From positions 274,765,694 to 274,829,693 of the forward strand of contig NC_085138.1 of assembly GCF_035046485.1 (NCBI RefSeq): a DNA stretch of 64,000 bases, read 5' to 3'. The notes beneath the pieces were generated by a model that worked only from the letters and a program-made list of their open reading frames with translations, did no database searches and had not been told where the DNA came from. Source of the stretch: Aedes albopictus. Its lineage: Eukaryota > Arthropoda > Insecta > Diptera > Culicidae. Shown piece after piece: positions 42,859-54,177 of the stretch. Numbering within the stretch: position 1 is the first letter of the stretch; every line of letters starts with the position of its first letter. A program made the translations under genes and the position numbers.

Positions 42859-44218
42859 CGAAAGATATGATCGCAGCAATGAGGGGCCATGATTGTGTCA
42901 GATTCCGAAAATATTCTTCTACTGTAGGTATAAACATATCAATAATGCCTCTTAATGTTTCTGGAAGGCTGAGGGCATTATATAAGCGATCCACGAGAAC
43001 CCTAAAAGTAAACAGTCCTCGCTTGGGTCTAGGAGGCTTGCTTGAACTGCGAGGAACTTTGGTAGCTTTTTTCTTGCTACCTTGTCGATTATTTCTCTTT
43101 GAAGTGTATTTAACAGGCGGAGATGGGGGTGACAGGTTCTTGCTACAACATGGAGCTGAAGCTAGAGGAACCTGATTCTTCGGAGTTTTTAAGTTTACCC
43201 CGTCTCCTTTATCATTAGGCAAACTTTTGAGGGAAGACTTTAAAAAGACCTTTCGGCGCAATCCCGGGGAAGATGATGACTTCCTTTTTCCAGGTGCGTG
43301 TACCTCCGAAAGAGATCCACCCTCATCAGTTTCGCCATCGTCCTGATCATCGGAAGACAACTCCTGATAGGGATTTTCAACTGGGACAGCTGATTCAGAC
43401 ACGGAATCTGGTGTTTTAAAAGATTTCACCATCTCCGCATATGTCTGTTTGGAGCGCTTTATGATAGAGCGACTCTCATTTCGAATGCGTCTTTTGTAAG
43501 CCGGGCAAACTTGCAAGTCGTGTGGATCTCCGCCACAGTAGCTACATTTTTCCGCTTCCTGTGTGCAAGAGTCCTCCAAGTGAGCTTGGTTGCATTTGCC
43601 ACAACGGGGCTTGTTGTCGCAAAAGCTATCACTGTGACCAAACTGCTTGCATTTGGTACAATTAAAAACCTTCGGCCTAAAAAGATGCACTGGGTAAAAA
43701 CCACCATCAATTACAACAAATTCCGGGAGGACGGAACCTGGAAAAGTCACTCGAAAAAACGCTGAAGGCGAGTACACCTTTTTATTTCCTTCCATGGAAA
43801 CCTTAGATAAGCGTTTACAGTCTAGGATAGCCACATCAGGAATTGACCTATTTTTGAATCGACCAAAGCCGGTCTTGATGTCCTCACATGTCAGCATTTC
43901 GTCGAGGATCTTCCCCTCCACCTCCACTTCTCGTGCTGGCACATAGACCGCGTATTCAACAGTAAACGCTTCGTGTTGAGCAATTTCATTTGCTGCTTTG
44001 TAGCTAGGTGCGGTAACACGCAGCTTGGATGCTTTCACTTGGTGAATAACGGTCCCAGGATACTTACGCGTCAGCTCTCGAGAAATCGAAAGCATATTCA
44101 ATGGTTTGCATTTGCGCCGGAAATAGACAACCCAAGGTCCAGGCGAAGATGGCTGATAAAACCGCGTACGAGCAATGATATCATTGGGAGGCGTTTCGCC
44201 TCCAATCGAATCGTCCAT
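42851..44218 (-). CDS. I-clade ORF1: Gag-like nucleic-acid-binding protein
   Basis: 455 residues from the ATG at 44218 to TAA at 42853-42851. The N-terminal half is a globular RNA-binding-like region. Around residues 184-245 there are three zinc-knuckle-type Cys/His motifs (CTKCKQFGHSDSFC, CGKCNQAHLEDSC, CSYCGGDPHDLQVC), as in other I-clade ORF1 proteins. The C-terminal part is Ser-, Lys- and Pro-rich and probably disordered. It should coat the RNA in the ribonucleoprotein. The stop overlaps the ORF2 start as ATGGATAA. Confidence 0.92.
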   Translation of the reverse strand: MDDSIGGETPPNDIIARTRFYQPSSPGPWVVYFRRKCKPLNMLSISRELTRKYPGTVIHQVKASKLRVTAPSYKAANEIAQHEAFTVEYAVYVPAREVEVEGKILDEMLTCEDIKTGFGRFKNRSIPDVAILDCKRLSKVSMEGNKKVYSPSAFFRVTFPGSVLPEFVVIDGGFYPVHLFRPKVFNCTKCKQFGHSDSFCDNKPRCGKCNQAHLEDSCTQEAEKCSYCGGDPHDLQVCPAYKRRIRNESRSIIKRSKQTYAEMVKSFKTPDSVSESAVPVENPYQELSSDDQDDGETDEGGSLSEVHAPGKRKSSSSPGLRRKVFLKSSLKSLPNDKGDGVNLKTPKNQVPLASAPCCSKNLSPPSPPVKYTSKRNNRQGSKKKATKVPRSSSKPPRPKRGLFTFRVLVDRLYNALSLPETLRGIIDMFIPTVEEYFRNLTQSWPLIAAIISFDG

Positions 44219-44994
44219 GTGGAAACAAATTTATGGAAAATAACTCAAAAGTGCAAAAGAGGAAGAGAAAAACCTTAAAGTATTTACAGTGCACTTTCTT
44301 CCTTAGGACGACAACTGTTTGGTTTGTAAACCAAACAATGTTAATAATATATAGAAAAAAAAAATAAAGCAAAAAAAAAAAAACACTTGTACTAATAATA
44401 TACGAATTCAATTCTTATGTTTATTTTAGCGCACCCTGTAGGATGCAGAAAAAAAACGGTATTGAAAAAAAAGAAAAAATAGCTAATAAAAAAAAACAAA
44501 AAAAATGTTCTGTTATTTACAGTTTGTACACCCTTACCCGTATACAGTAGTTTGGGAACCACTGTTATGGATGTCAAAAAAAAAGCACGTGGTCGAATGT
44601 GGACTGGGGATACAATAGACAAAAGCGATCAAAACAAATTGGGCGGACAAAAGAGTGTATCGAAAGAGTGATACTTATCTGACCGGAGCAGGTAGATATT
44701 TATCACAGGCAGGCAGATGGTAAAGCTGTCCGTCGCGTCTGCCTTCGCACCCGTCGCCGCCGTCCTCTTTGTTGACGGAGGGGCTGATGATGGCGATAAT
44801 GATGACTTTTGGATGCGATTATTCGTTGACCTTGATGTACGATGATGCAAGCACCTCGCTTCCGCGTTGCGCTGGATACCACCTTGCGACACTACACTTC
44901 GCACAAGCAGGAGAACTCACGATATAAAAAACCTTCCGCAATTGCGGGGGAAAAAACTCTACTTCTACGAGGTCTATCGCGTGGTGAGATACGG

Positions 44995-45034
44995 AGCACA
45001 CGTCCGACTCGTCCAAATGCACAACAGGGAATGA
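44995..45034 (-). promoter_or_regulatory. Internal Inr-DPE promoter of the I-clade element
   Basis: On the minus strand the 5' boundary reads TCATTC, matching the initiator TCAKTY with A+1 at 45032. GGACG lies exactly at +28 to +32 (45005-45001), matching the DPE consensus RGWYV at its required spacing. Such internal promoters are known for I-type LINEs and let each full-length copy carry its own promoter. Confidence 0.7.
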
Positions 45035-45054
45035 AGTCGGGTTGCTATCCGACA

Positions 45055-45469
45055 CACTCTTAGAAAAAATCATGTAAATTTAAGTTCTCTTGGATGCACA
45101 TAAAAGGAGCGGCCCGTTTGAAACAAATTTACGTCTTCTATCACAAATAATGTCGAGCTAGCGCAATCGCTAAAACCGAAGTGGCAGTTTCAACATATGA
45201 AAGTAAAATAATGAACTGGATTCGAACACTGGTCCGCTGATTGAGAGGCACGGACTATACCTCTCGGCTATATCACCGAGTTATGAGGTAAATGATAAAT
45301 GTAAAACTGTTTCTACCTACCTGATCAGAAAGGTTTGTTGACATCTTGTGCAACCAACTCGAACTTACAAAATGGATGTAAAATTAAGTCAAATTTGCCA
45401 TTCAGTCATGAAATGTTTACGTACTTTGATGGTTTGCGTCACGTGTAAATTCCTAATTTTTTAAGAGTG
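45055..45469. mobile_element. 415-bp TIR element containing a tRNA-like sequence
   Basis: The ends CACTCTTAGAAAAAAT and (reverse complement) CACTCTTAAAAAATTA are inverted repeats, with CA repeated outside each (45053-45054, 45470-45471). Removing it restores continuous RTE sequence. Inside, on the minus strand at about 45215-45285, an A-box-like TAGCCGAGAGGTATAGT and B-box-like GTGTTCGAATCC look like a tRNA or SINE head. No ORF of note. Confidence 0.65.
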
Positions 45470-45475
45470 CATCCT

Positions 45476-48274
45476 GATGACGTGACCCGCCCACCATAGG
45501 CTCCCGATTTTCGCGGTATGGACGATGGTTGGTCCAAGTCCCGTCTTCCATCTGCACTCCGCCGTGATGGTACGCAACACATTCCTTTCGAAAACTCCAA
45601 GGGCGCGTTGGTCCTCTGCACGTAGGGTCCATGTTTCGTGCCCATAGAGGACGACCGGTCTAATCAGCGTTTTGTAGATGGTTAACTTCGTGTTACGGCG
45701 AACTTTATTCGATCGTAGAGTTCTACGGAGTCCAAAGTAAGCACGATTTCCTGCCACAATGCGCCTCTGAATTTATCTGCTGGTGTCGTTGTCGGCGGTC
45801 ACCAGTGAGCCCAAGTACACGAATTCTTCAACCGCCTCGATTTCATCACCGTCGATAGAAATTCGGGGTGGCGGGCGCGGTGATTCCTCCCTGGAGCCCT
45901 TTGCCATCATGTAATTTGTCTACGCCACATTAATGACTAATCCGATTCGCCTGGCTTCACTCTTTAGTCGGATGTACGTTTCCGCCATTGTCTCAAATTT
46001 ACGAGCAATAATATCAATATCATCAGCGAAACCAAGCAGCTGAACGGACTTCGTGAAAATCGTTCCACTCGTGTTAATCCCCGCTCTCCTTATTACACCC
46101 TCTAAAAAGCAATGTTGAACAGCAAGCACGAGAGACCATCACCTTGCCGTAACCCTCTGCGAGATTCGAAGGGACTCGAGAGTGTCCCTGATACTCGAAC
46201 TACGCACATCACTCGATCCATCGTCGCATTGATCAATCGTACCAGTTTATCCGGGAATCCGTATTCGTGCATAATCTGCCATAGCTGTTCTCGATCGATT
46301 GTATCATACGCCGATTTGAAATCGATGAACAAATGATGTGTGGGCACGTTGTATTCGCGGCATTTCTGCAACATCTGGCGGATGGCGAACATCTGGTCCG
46401 TTGTAGCGCGTTCACCCATAAATCCAGCCTGATATTGCCTCACGAACTCTCTTGCAATCGGTGATAGACGGCGGCATAAAATTTGAGAGAGTATCTTGTA
46501 GGCAGCTCTCAGTAGTGTGATCGCGCGATAGTTCACGCAATCCAACTTGTCGCCCTTTTTGTAGATGGGACACACGATACCTTCCATCCATTCCTCCGGT
46601 AATACTTCCTCCTCCCAAATCTTGGTAATGACCCAGTGTAGTGCTCTCACCAGTGCTTCTCCACCGTATTTTAGAAGCTCGCTTGGTAGTTAATCTGCTC
46701 CAGCGGCTTTGTTGTTTTTCAACCGGCCATCCCCCTCTTCTATCTCTTGGAGGTCAGGGGCCGGAAGTCTTTCGTCCTGTGCACATACTCCTAGATCTGT
46801 TACCACGCCACCTTCGGTACTTGCAACGTCGCCATTGAGGTGCTCATGCTGCCGTCACCTCTCGACCACCTCACGCTCGCTCGTGAGAATATTCCCGTGA
46901 TTATCTCAGCACATGTCGGCTTGTGGCACAAAGCCTTTGCGCGAGCGGTTCAGCTTCTCGTAGAACTTTCATGTGTCCTTAGCGCGGTACAGCTCTTCCA
47001 TCGCTTCGCGATCTCGTTCTTCCTGTTGACGCTTCTTCATCCGGAAGACTGAGTTCTGCCTGTTCCGCGCTGTAACGTGCCTCATTCGCTCTCGTGCGGT
47101 GTTGCAGCATTCTCGCCCATGCTGCATTCTTCTCGTTTTCAACTGTTCACATTCGCCGTCGTACCAGTCGTTTCTGTGATTCGGAGTCGCGAAGCCTAGT
47201 GCTGTAGCCGAGGTACTACCTATGGTGAATCGGATGTCCCTCCAGTCATCTTCAAATGTAGCTGCGCCAAGCTGCTCTTCCGTTGGTAGGGCCACTGCTA
47301 ACTGCTGCGCGTAGTCTTGAGCCACTTCTACGTTACGCAGCTGCTCGATGTTGAGCCGCGGCGTTCGACTTCGACGCGTAGTGATAACTGTCGAAAGTTT
47401 TGAGCGCATGCATACAGCGACTAAGTAGTGATCCGATTCGCACTGCGGTATGTGCGGACATTGGTTACATCCAAGAAGAATTTACCGTCGATAAGAACGT
47501 GGTCGATTTGGTTTTCTGTTTGATGGTCGGGTGATCTCTAGGTGGCTTTGTGGATATCTTTGCGGGGAAGAAGGTGTTTCGGACTATCATACCACGGGAG
47601 GCTGCAAAGTTTACGCATCGCTGGCCGTTATTATTCGATACGGCGTGCAGGCTGTTTCGCCCGATTACCGGTCTGTACATTTCCTCCCTTCCTACCAGCG
47701 TGTTCATGTCGGCGACAACGATTTTCACGTCACGCGGCGAGCAACCACCGTATGTTTGCTCTAACTGCGCATAGAATGCTTTTTTCTCGTCATCAGGTCT
47801 CCCTTTGTGTGGGCAGTAGACGTTGATGATGCTGTAGTTGAAGAAACGGCCCTTAACTCTTGACATGCACATCCTTGCGTTGATCGGCTGCCACCCGATC
47901 ACACGTTGTCGCATCTTGCCCAACACTATAAATCCTGTTCCCAGTTCATTGGTGGTGCCACAGCTTTGGTAGAAGGTAGCCGCTCGATGTCCGCTTTTCC
48001 ACACTTTCTGTCCAGTCCAACAAAGTTCCTGCAACGCCACGATGTCGAAGTTGCGGGGATGTAGTTCGTCGTAAATTATCCTGTCACATCCTGCGAAACC
48101 TAGTGACTTGCAATTCCATGTTCCAAGTTTCCAATCGTAGTCCTTATTTCGTCGCGTGGGTCTTTGCCGATTGTATCGACTCGTATTTTTTTCTATGTTA
48201 TTCGCAATGGGGATTTTTACGGGTGGCTTATTGGACGTTCTGTTTAACGTTCCAACCAATACTGGGATGACCAC
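45476..48274 (-). pseudogene. RTE-type LINE: endonuclease and RT coding, frameshifted
   Basis: The endonuclease occupies about 48160-47470 (GTWNCKSLG, NFDIVALQELCW, INVYCPHKG, VVADMNT). A linker lies at 47409-46969. RT occupies about 46650-45940, with NYRAITLL, LFIDFKSAYDTIDR, RRGLRQGDGLSCLLFN and FADDIDII. The thumb and C-terminal region is at 45757-45476 (YKTLIRPVVLYGHETWTL). Frame changes between the blocks show at least three lesions, so it is inactive. The wording of the C-terminal block is typical of RTE-like elements in mosquitoes. Confidence 0.85.
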
Positions 48275-48397
48275 GCTTATGGGGCTACCACCTAAGATCT
48301 AGCTGGACGTGGTGCAGCGTTTCTTACTCATCCGCTGGATGCCAGAACAGACGCTGTTTGAGCCGAACCTCCTTGGTGAACAGACGCTCGGATCGTA

Positions 48398-49186
48398 CCG
48401 TCGTGCGGGGCTACTTTTGAAATGCGGGGCTACTTTGGACACTTTAGAATTTGGATTTTTTTGAATTCAAAATATGGTTCAAATCTGTTTGATGTCTTTG
48501 GGACTATTATGAAGCAATAGTTTTCCCTTCATTTGGTTGAAAATATTTTTCAAACAGACTGTTTATTGCTTGTCAGGACGCGAAAAAAAACATCGAATAA
48601 ACCAATAAAATATACATAACGTATCAGAACATTTGGTCTGTAAGTATTGTTTCTACAGTTCATAAATTTCAAAGGGTTGATCAATTCATTCAAAATATAT
48701 CAACGTAGTATAAACAATCGAATATTTGTATCGTTATACATTATAAATGACCGTTTTACCCAAATTAAGGATTGATGGTCCCTTTTTTCAGGCTATCTAT
48801 ATAGCAAAAGCACGCTGCTCATAATACCAAAGAAAGCACAGAACCATCTTAAAACGCATATTTTTATTGAAATCATTTTACAGTATACCACAGTATTGGT
48901 ACAAAGTAGTTTTCTAAATAACCCTGGAATTTGAAATGCAGTTTTGTTATAGATAAAAATGTCCAAAGTAGCCCCCATCCGGTCCTATATGAGATGTGTT
49001 CGATTGGTGTATGAACAACTTTTTTGTTTATTGATGGATTTAGTTCAAATTTTGCATACATCCTACATATATACTCACGATTATTGTGTGAAAAAAAATG
49101 TGGATATCCATTCACTACTCTGGGAGCTAGAATGTCATAAAGTTGAAAAACCATGAAAAAGTGTATAAAGAAGCCCCGCACGACGG
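48398..49186. mobile_element. 789-bp MITE with TA duplication
   Basis: The ends CCGTCGTGCGGGGCTACTTT and (reverse complement) CCGTCGTGCGGGGCTTCTTT are terminal inverted repeats, flanked by TA (48396-48397 and 49187-49188). GCGGGGCTACTTT is repeated just inside the left end, and AAAGTAGCCCCC recurs near 48964-48975. No transposase. Tc1/mariner-type non-autonomous element inserted in the RTE leader. Confidence 0.8.
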
Positions 49187-49384
49187 TACCTCCTCAATCT
49201 AGCTGAAGTTAGTAGGACAACAGTGCCCAGGCTGCACTACCAGCTAAGCACACAATTCTTAGCTGGCGGTCTTTGCCATCGCTTGACCCGTGGAAGCATG
49301 AGGTAGGAACTTGTGAGGACCAGAGCCATGTTGGACGCTCTCCTTATCGATTCACCGTTTTGCAGCGGATTTTTTTTATCGCTT

Positions 49385-51016
49385 TCTCGGCCATTTTGGT
49401 TACAGCCCTAATAGCGTCCACCGGCTGATCAGTTTATCCGAGAATCCAGAGGCATCTGGTTTCTCGTTATAGATCATCAGCCTACACAGAACGATCCGCT
49501 CCAACAGTTTCCCGGCGGTGTCCAGAAGGAAGATGGGTCTGTATAGCGACGGGTCGCTAGGTGGCTTCCCGTGTTTGAGCAGTAGAACCAATCTTTACCT
49601 TTTGACCTCTCCGAAAATTCGACCCTGTCTAGGCACATTTGCATTCTGCATAGCAATTCTGAACATGCCAGGGCTACCCCCGATGATCGTCTTGATGGCT
49701 ACTGTCGAAATATCATCCGGACCCAAAGCTTGTTCAACTTAAGCGACTTCATTATTGCGATGAGCTCGTCGTTCGTCACAAAGGCGACCTCATTTTGGCC
49801 AGTTTTCCATAGGGGACGGGGGCCCATGGTCTTGTATCGTGACCAGAGTTGCATCCTGTCACTGTCAATAATAAGTAAATCGCTGATTTTGATAGGCCGA
49901 CTGCGATCCAAGTCAGCGTGCGCTCTATTGAGTCACCGTCACTTTCCTTGTTCCATCAGAACTGGACTGACTGTAATGGTGTGTGGAAATCACTGACAGG
50001 CCATCTTTAAAATTCGTTTAAAAATCCAAATGAAGATTTACCAAGATGATATTTTAGTATGTGGTACAAAATAAAAAGTTATGCATTTTGGTCACAAAAA
50101 AGTTTGAGTTTTGGTGAAAACCACTAAAATATCACAACAGTTGCAATGATTGTGATCTAGAGTGCGGGTCAATAGGGCACCGCACTGTTTTGATTTTGTA
50201 TGGGATTTTGACGTTTCTTGGCCTTGTTGTTTACAAAATTTCTGTAAGAGTGAAAGAGAAGGAGATAATTTCATGCAGTGCCCTATATCAGGTCGTTACC
50301 TGTCATTGTGGTTTTGATATTGAATGGCCTGGAGTGATAGTGACGACGGTGCAATATTAGTAATCAACTGACAAGACTGATATTACGCAACTCTGATCAT
50401 GACGCGGGAACAACGTTTTCACGATCTTCTCGATATCTCGAGGGAGCGTTCTGAGGGTGCTGACTGCTGACGCGTCCTTCGTTTTGGCCTTGACTACTCG
50501 CTGGGCATCACCCCAGGGAGTCGTAGGACTGCCTGGCAGAGATTTTCAAAGCACGCTTGCTTACGCGCCTTAATCTCTTTGTTCAGTACCTGTTTAGCCG
50601 TTCCGTAGGTTTCAATTTGCTCCATTCTACCCTCATCGGTGCGAGCTCTTTGTATCCTTTTCCTAGCTCTTAGGATGCACGGAGGTTTACGGTTTATGGA
50701 CATTTCTGTGTAGGAATAGCCTTGGCATTGTAGCGTCGCATGCACGGCTTAGGGTTCCGACTAGATCATCGCTTGGTAGATCGTCGGTGTTGCCCTCCAT
50801 AAGCAATCGCTCCACAAATGCCGGCTTATCGAAGCGCGAGGTCAGCCATCCTCGATGCATGTCGATGACTTGCTTGTCGTATGGCCCTTATTCTCCGTAC
50901 TAATAAGGCATTTTGGTGCCGAATTGCACTCTCTTCTGATGTGGCCTTCTACTCCGCACTTACTGCAGAGTTAGGTCTTGTCAGGGCCTTTACACGCCCA
51001 CGACTTGTTTCCTTGC
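49385..51016 (-). pseudogene. R1-like LINE remnant, minus strand
   Basis: Decayed pieces read in order on the minus strand. A zinc knuckle CSKCGVEGHIRREC lies near 50930-50970 (ORF1 end), a Lys/Arg-rich post-endonuclease linker at 50745-50494, and further linker at 49911-49699. The RT start, with LLKHGKPPSDPSLYRPI, is near 49590-49540. It contains stops, is truncated before the catalytic RT blocks and is interrupted by the MITE at 50173-50285. R1/Loa-type by motif wording. Confidence 0.65.
50173..50285. mobile_element. 113-bp MITE, copy 2
   Basis: Same family, length and orientation as 30804-30916. The ends are TAGGGCACCGCA and TGCAGTGCCCTA, with TA on the right flank and AA on the left. Confidence 0.8.
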
Positions 51017-51019
51017 ATT

Positions 51020-51200
51020 TGAAGCGTGTGTATATCGTATGGCAGGTACATATATGTATACTCTATGCCCTAGGAAGCCAAGGATATTTCCTTTAAGAAA
51101 AGTTCCTGAACCGACCGGGAATCGAAGCCATGACTGTCATACAGCATGATCATTCTGGATACCCACGCTTTTACAGCTGTGGCTATGTGGGTCTTATACA
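51020..51200 (-). mobile_element. Feilai-like SINE fragment, minus strand
   Basis: The minus-strand reading has a tRNA-like head with B box GGCTTCGATTCCC. A body (TTAAAGGAAATATCC, GGGCATAGAGTATAC) then matches the SINE at 24097. The 3' part of the body is missing. Confidence 0.75.
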
Positions 51201-51694
51201 ATACAATGAGTAAGTTTCATTTGCTTCTTATAACATATTTTACTAAGTCAAAACATTTCTGATCAGCAGTTCGTAGATAATGATAGTGTACCTATTCTAA
51301 AGATCGCAGCCTTTACTTTCACAATAGCTCTACTTTTTAGTTGATTTTAGTAAGCTGTTTATGCATGAATAGGGTATGAGTGCCATCAGTAATCTCACGC
51401 CCCCATTCATACTATTCGAAATCAAGCGATTACGGCACCGATTGATTCCGTTCTTTTTGTTTCCATGGGTGCTCTTTTCTAACAATAAATAAAAAAATAA
51501 AAACAAAACAAACAGTACTGCAATCTTACGTTTTTTGTAAGATGAAAATAGGAGCCACTTGCTTAATAAGGGAACCAATATCCTATATTCAAGCCACATT
51601 GAAGATGAATCGTGAAAAATCATGCTGATCAGTTCATTCGTTCGTAGGTTATAATGTCTCAGTGCGAATTTTAGCTTATTTTTATATATCAACT
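51201..51694. other. Gene-free stretch
   Basis: AT-rich sequence without a recognisable gene or repeat. Confidence 0.4.
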
Positions 51695-51702
51695 ACATAC
51701 AG

Positions 51703-53193
51703 CAGTGGTGCTCATCCTGCGGCCCGCGGGCCGCATGCGGCCCTCCAAGCCTTAAGATGCGGCCCGCGGAGTACTTAAGACGAATCGAAATTTTTGAACG
51801 ATTATTTGAAATAACTCATTAAATTTATTAAGAAATCAAACAAAAAAATTGCTGATCAATTTTCACAGTGTTCAACACAAATTAAATGATAAATAAACAA
51901 AAAGAACGCAACTCCGAAATATTTCGGCATTTCAGCTAAGTCACGAAGCCAGCTTATAGTTATTTATAAGTTGTACGAATCAAATGAAAGTTTGTTGGAA
52001 AGGTAATCTTGAATTATTTAAAAAATAGTTGCAGCTTTTAAGCACAGTCAATGCAACGCTGAGCAAATATTTCACATTTCGCCTTTCCGAAGAACATAAA
52101 AACACAAAGCACGAAGTTTTTGACAAAATTCTCAACAAATCTCAACTTGGTTGCCAATATTGTTTAGTTTTCACTGTTTGTTTAAATTTCTATTATAAGA
52201 CTCACACATTTTTCGAAACAAAACTTACGAATCCAATTTGAACATTATTGGAGAAAAATTTTAAGTAACTCTAAGCGAAACATATGGAGAAACTCAAATA
52301 ATCCTGGAGAAAGTAAACCTGAAGAAACCTGAAGAAACTTAAACAGAAATTTCTTAAACAACTTTAGATTAAATTTCTCGAGCAAAAAAAAAGAGAATTT
52401 TCAGGAGTAACTACAAACAAGATTTCTGGACCAACTGCACCAAGACACAAAAGATGCCTAGAACGCCTGCGGAAAATTTGAACAATAAATTTGAAGCAAC
52501 TTATGCAATGTTGAAGAAACTTCCGGAAACAATTGTAATATTTTGAAGAAATTTTATGAAGTATTTCATCAACTTTAGAAGAGACTTATGGAGAGAGTTT
52601 ACTAAAATCTTCAAAAACCAGCTGGAAAAATTTCGGAAAAATCCGGAAGCTATTCTAGGAAAAAATCTTTGAAACGATTAATGAGGAATGCCTAAAGTAT
52701 CTTCAGGGCAGTTCCAAAGGCAAATCTAAGAGGAGTTCTTGGAGGAGTTCCGAAAGAATTCTAGAAAAACTAAAAGAAACTTCAAGAAATTTCTCGAAAA
52801 CCTTCTGGAGCAAATCCACAAAAAATTTCAGGAGAAAATCCAGAAAACCTTTTTGGAGCGATTTAAAAGAAATTCTTGTGAAAGCTGCTTGACCAGGTCT
52901 TGAAGTGGCTTCAAGGCAATTCTAGGGGCAACTTCTAAATTGTTTGTTTGAATTTCAATTTGAAGCTCAAACGTTTTTCTCAACCAAACTTATGAATCTA
53001 TATTGAACTCCACGAAGGGCAATAGATTATAAAGCTTGAGCCTTACACAAGCTCTGAACAGTTCAGATTTTTAATAAATATGCTTTAGAATTGTTCTTTT
53101 TGTTGTTTTTGTGCATAGATATTTTATGCGGCCCACAGGTCGATCCTGAATTGCAAATTTGGCCCGCGATATCCTCCAGCCTGAGCACCACTG
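51703..53193. mobile_element. Non-autonomous hAT element
   Basis: Perfect 12-bp ends, CAGTGGTGCTCA, in inverted orientation, followed by GC-rich subterminal sequence (GCGGCCCGCGGGCC on the left). Flanked by the 8-bp duplication ACATACAG (51695-51702 and 53194-53201). The CAGTGGTxCTCA start with a GCGGCCC block is typical of hAT elements. The interior is AT-rich; 52250-52930 is degenerate GGAATTC-type repeat, and no transposase remains. Confidence 0.9.
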
Positions 53194-53201
53194 ACATACA
53201 G

Positions 53202-54170
53202 AGTTGCAATAAAATAGAAACTATCCACTACACAAATAATTTCTTCAACACATTGTGCTTCCCACGGTTTACACGCGTCTGATTCCATTCAACGACTGCT
53301 AATCCGCTTGTTCGTTTGGCAAAAACCTCTCCATTAACTCTCAAGTTAATTGGTTAGGCATTACTTTTCAATGACAGTCAAATTAATCCTGGACACTCAT
53401 CTAGACATCATCTTTCCCACATGGCCATCACATACACCCGTACCGGCTGAGGTTTGATGTAGAAATAGGTCTGATTCTATTCTGCGTTGTCTGGTAATTG
53501 CAATGCCCACCTACCTGCCTTCTATTCAATTTCAACTTTGTTCTTCCGGTTCGTCGCTCGGCTGGCGCAGATTGTTTTAATTTTTTTCCGTTTCGCAAGA
53601 GCAGAAAAGTGGCCCACAAGTTATTAGCTCCAGTTATGGGCTAAAAGCCGCAGTTTGACTGACAGCCAGATGTTGGCACCTTTTTGTCATTCGGGGCTTT
53701 AATGAATCTTTTATAGTGCTGGTCTTTACTTGCCGTATTCACCCACTCGTCGCGTCGGTGGGTGACATGAAAAGGCGGCGGCCGCCTCAAAAGGTGTGGA
53801 ATTAGCTTGGAACAATCAGTGCTAAGCTATGCGGCATGAAACGAAGGATGGTAATTTCATTCATTGAAATAAAATAAGTCTTGGTGAATCTGCTCTTGTT
53901 GGAACTGTTGAAAGGTCGGCATCAGTTACGTGGTTTTTTTAAGATCTGAACCTCTGAGTACACTGTTGAGTAGTTACGAATTCAACGCAGTTACGACATA
54001 ACTTTCATTCAAACGTGGACGTGCAATATAGAGCATTAATTACGCACTTATGGACATTGGAGCGATGCTCTCAAATATATGATGCGCAATGTACTACAAT
54101 GTACTAGAATAGGAAAACCCCTACACTAAGTGTTTTCCATTTTTCATGCATCGAACATAATGCTTCCGTT
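53202..54170. other. Apparently unique, gene-free stretch
   Basis: No repeat pattern and no credible ORF. A GC-rich patch at 53750-53800 resembles ordinary host intergenic DNA. Confidence 0.4.
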
Positions 54171-54177
54171 TTCTTAT

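Larger units (their letters stand above)
38779..45033 (-). mobile_element. Full-length I-clade LINE with intact ORFs
   Basis: 6255 bp on the minus strand, flanked by the 13-bp duplication AAGTCGGGTTGCT (38766-38778 and 45034-45046). It starts with an Inr-DPE promoter, has an ~0.8-kb 5' UTR, ORF1 (455 codons) and ORF2 (1228 codons) without lesions, a ~0.4-kb 3' UTR and a ~15-nt poly(A), seen as T on the plus strand. The RNase H domain after RT, together with the ORF1 zinc knuckles, places it in the I group; it resembles MosquI-type elements of Aedes from memory. It appears capable of activity. Confidence 0.9.
38585..49340 (-). mobile_element. RTE-type LINE remnant spread over ~11 kb by three insertions
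   Basis: Read on the minus strand: leader sequence at about 49340-49187 and 48395-48280, endonuclease and RT at 48274-45476, then 45053-45047, then 38778-38585. The last piece has the WVNQVEDDLRTL and AMDRVEWRRLL tail typical of RTE-like elements. The gaps are the TA MITE 48398-49186, the 415-bp element 45055-45469 and the I-clade element 38779-45033. It resembles JAM1-like RTEs of Aedes as far as I recall. Confidence 0.75.
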
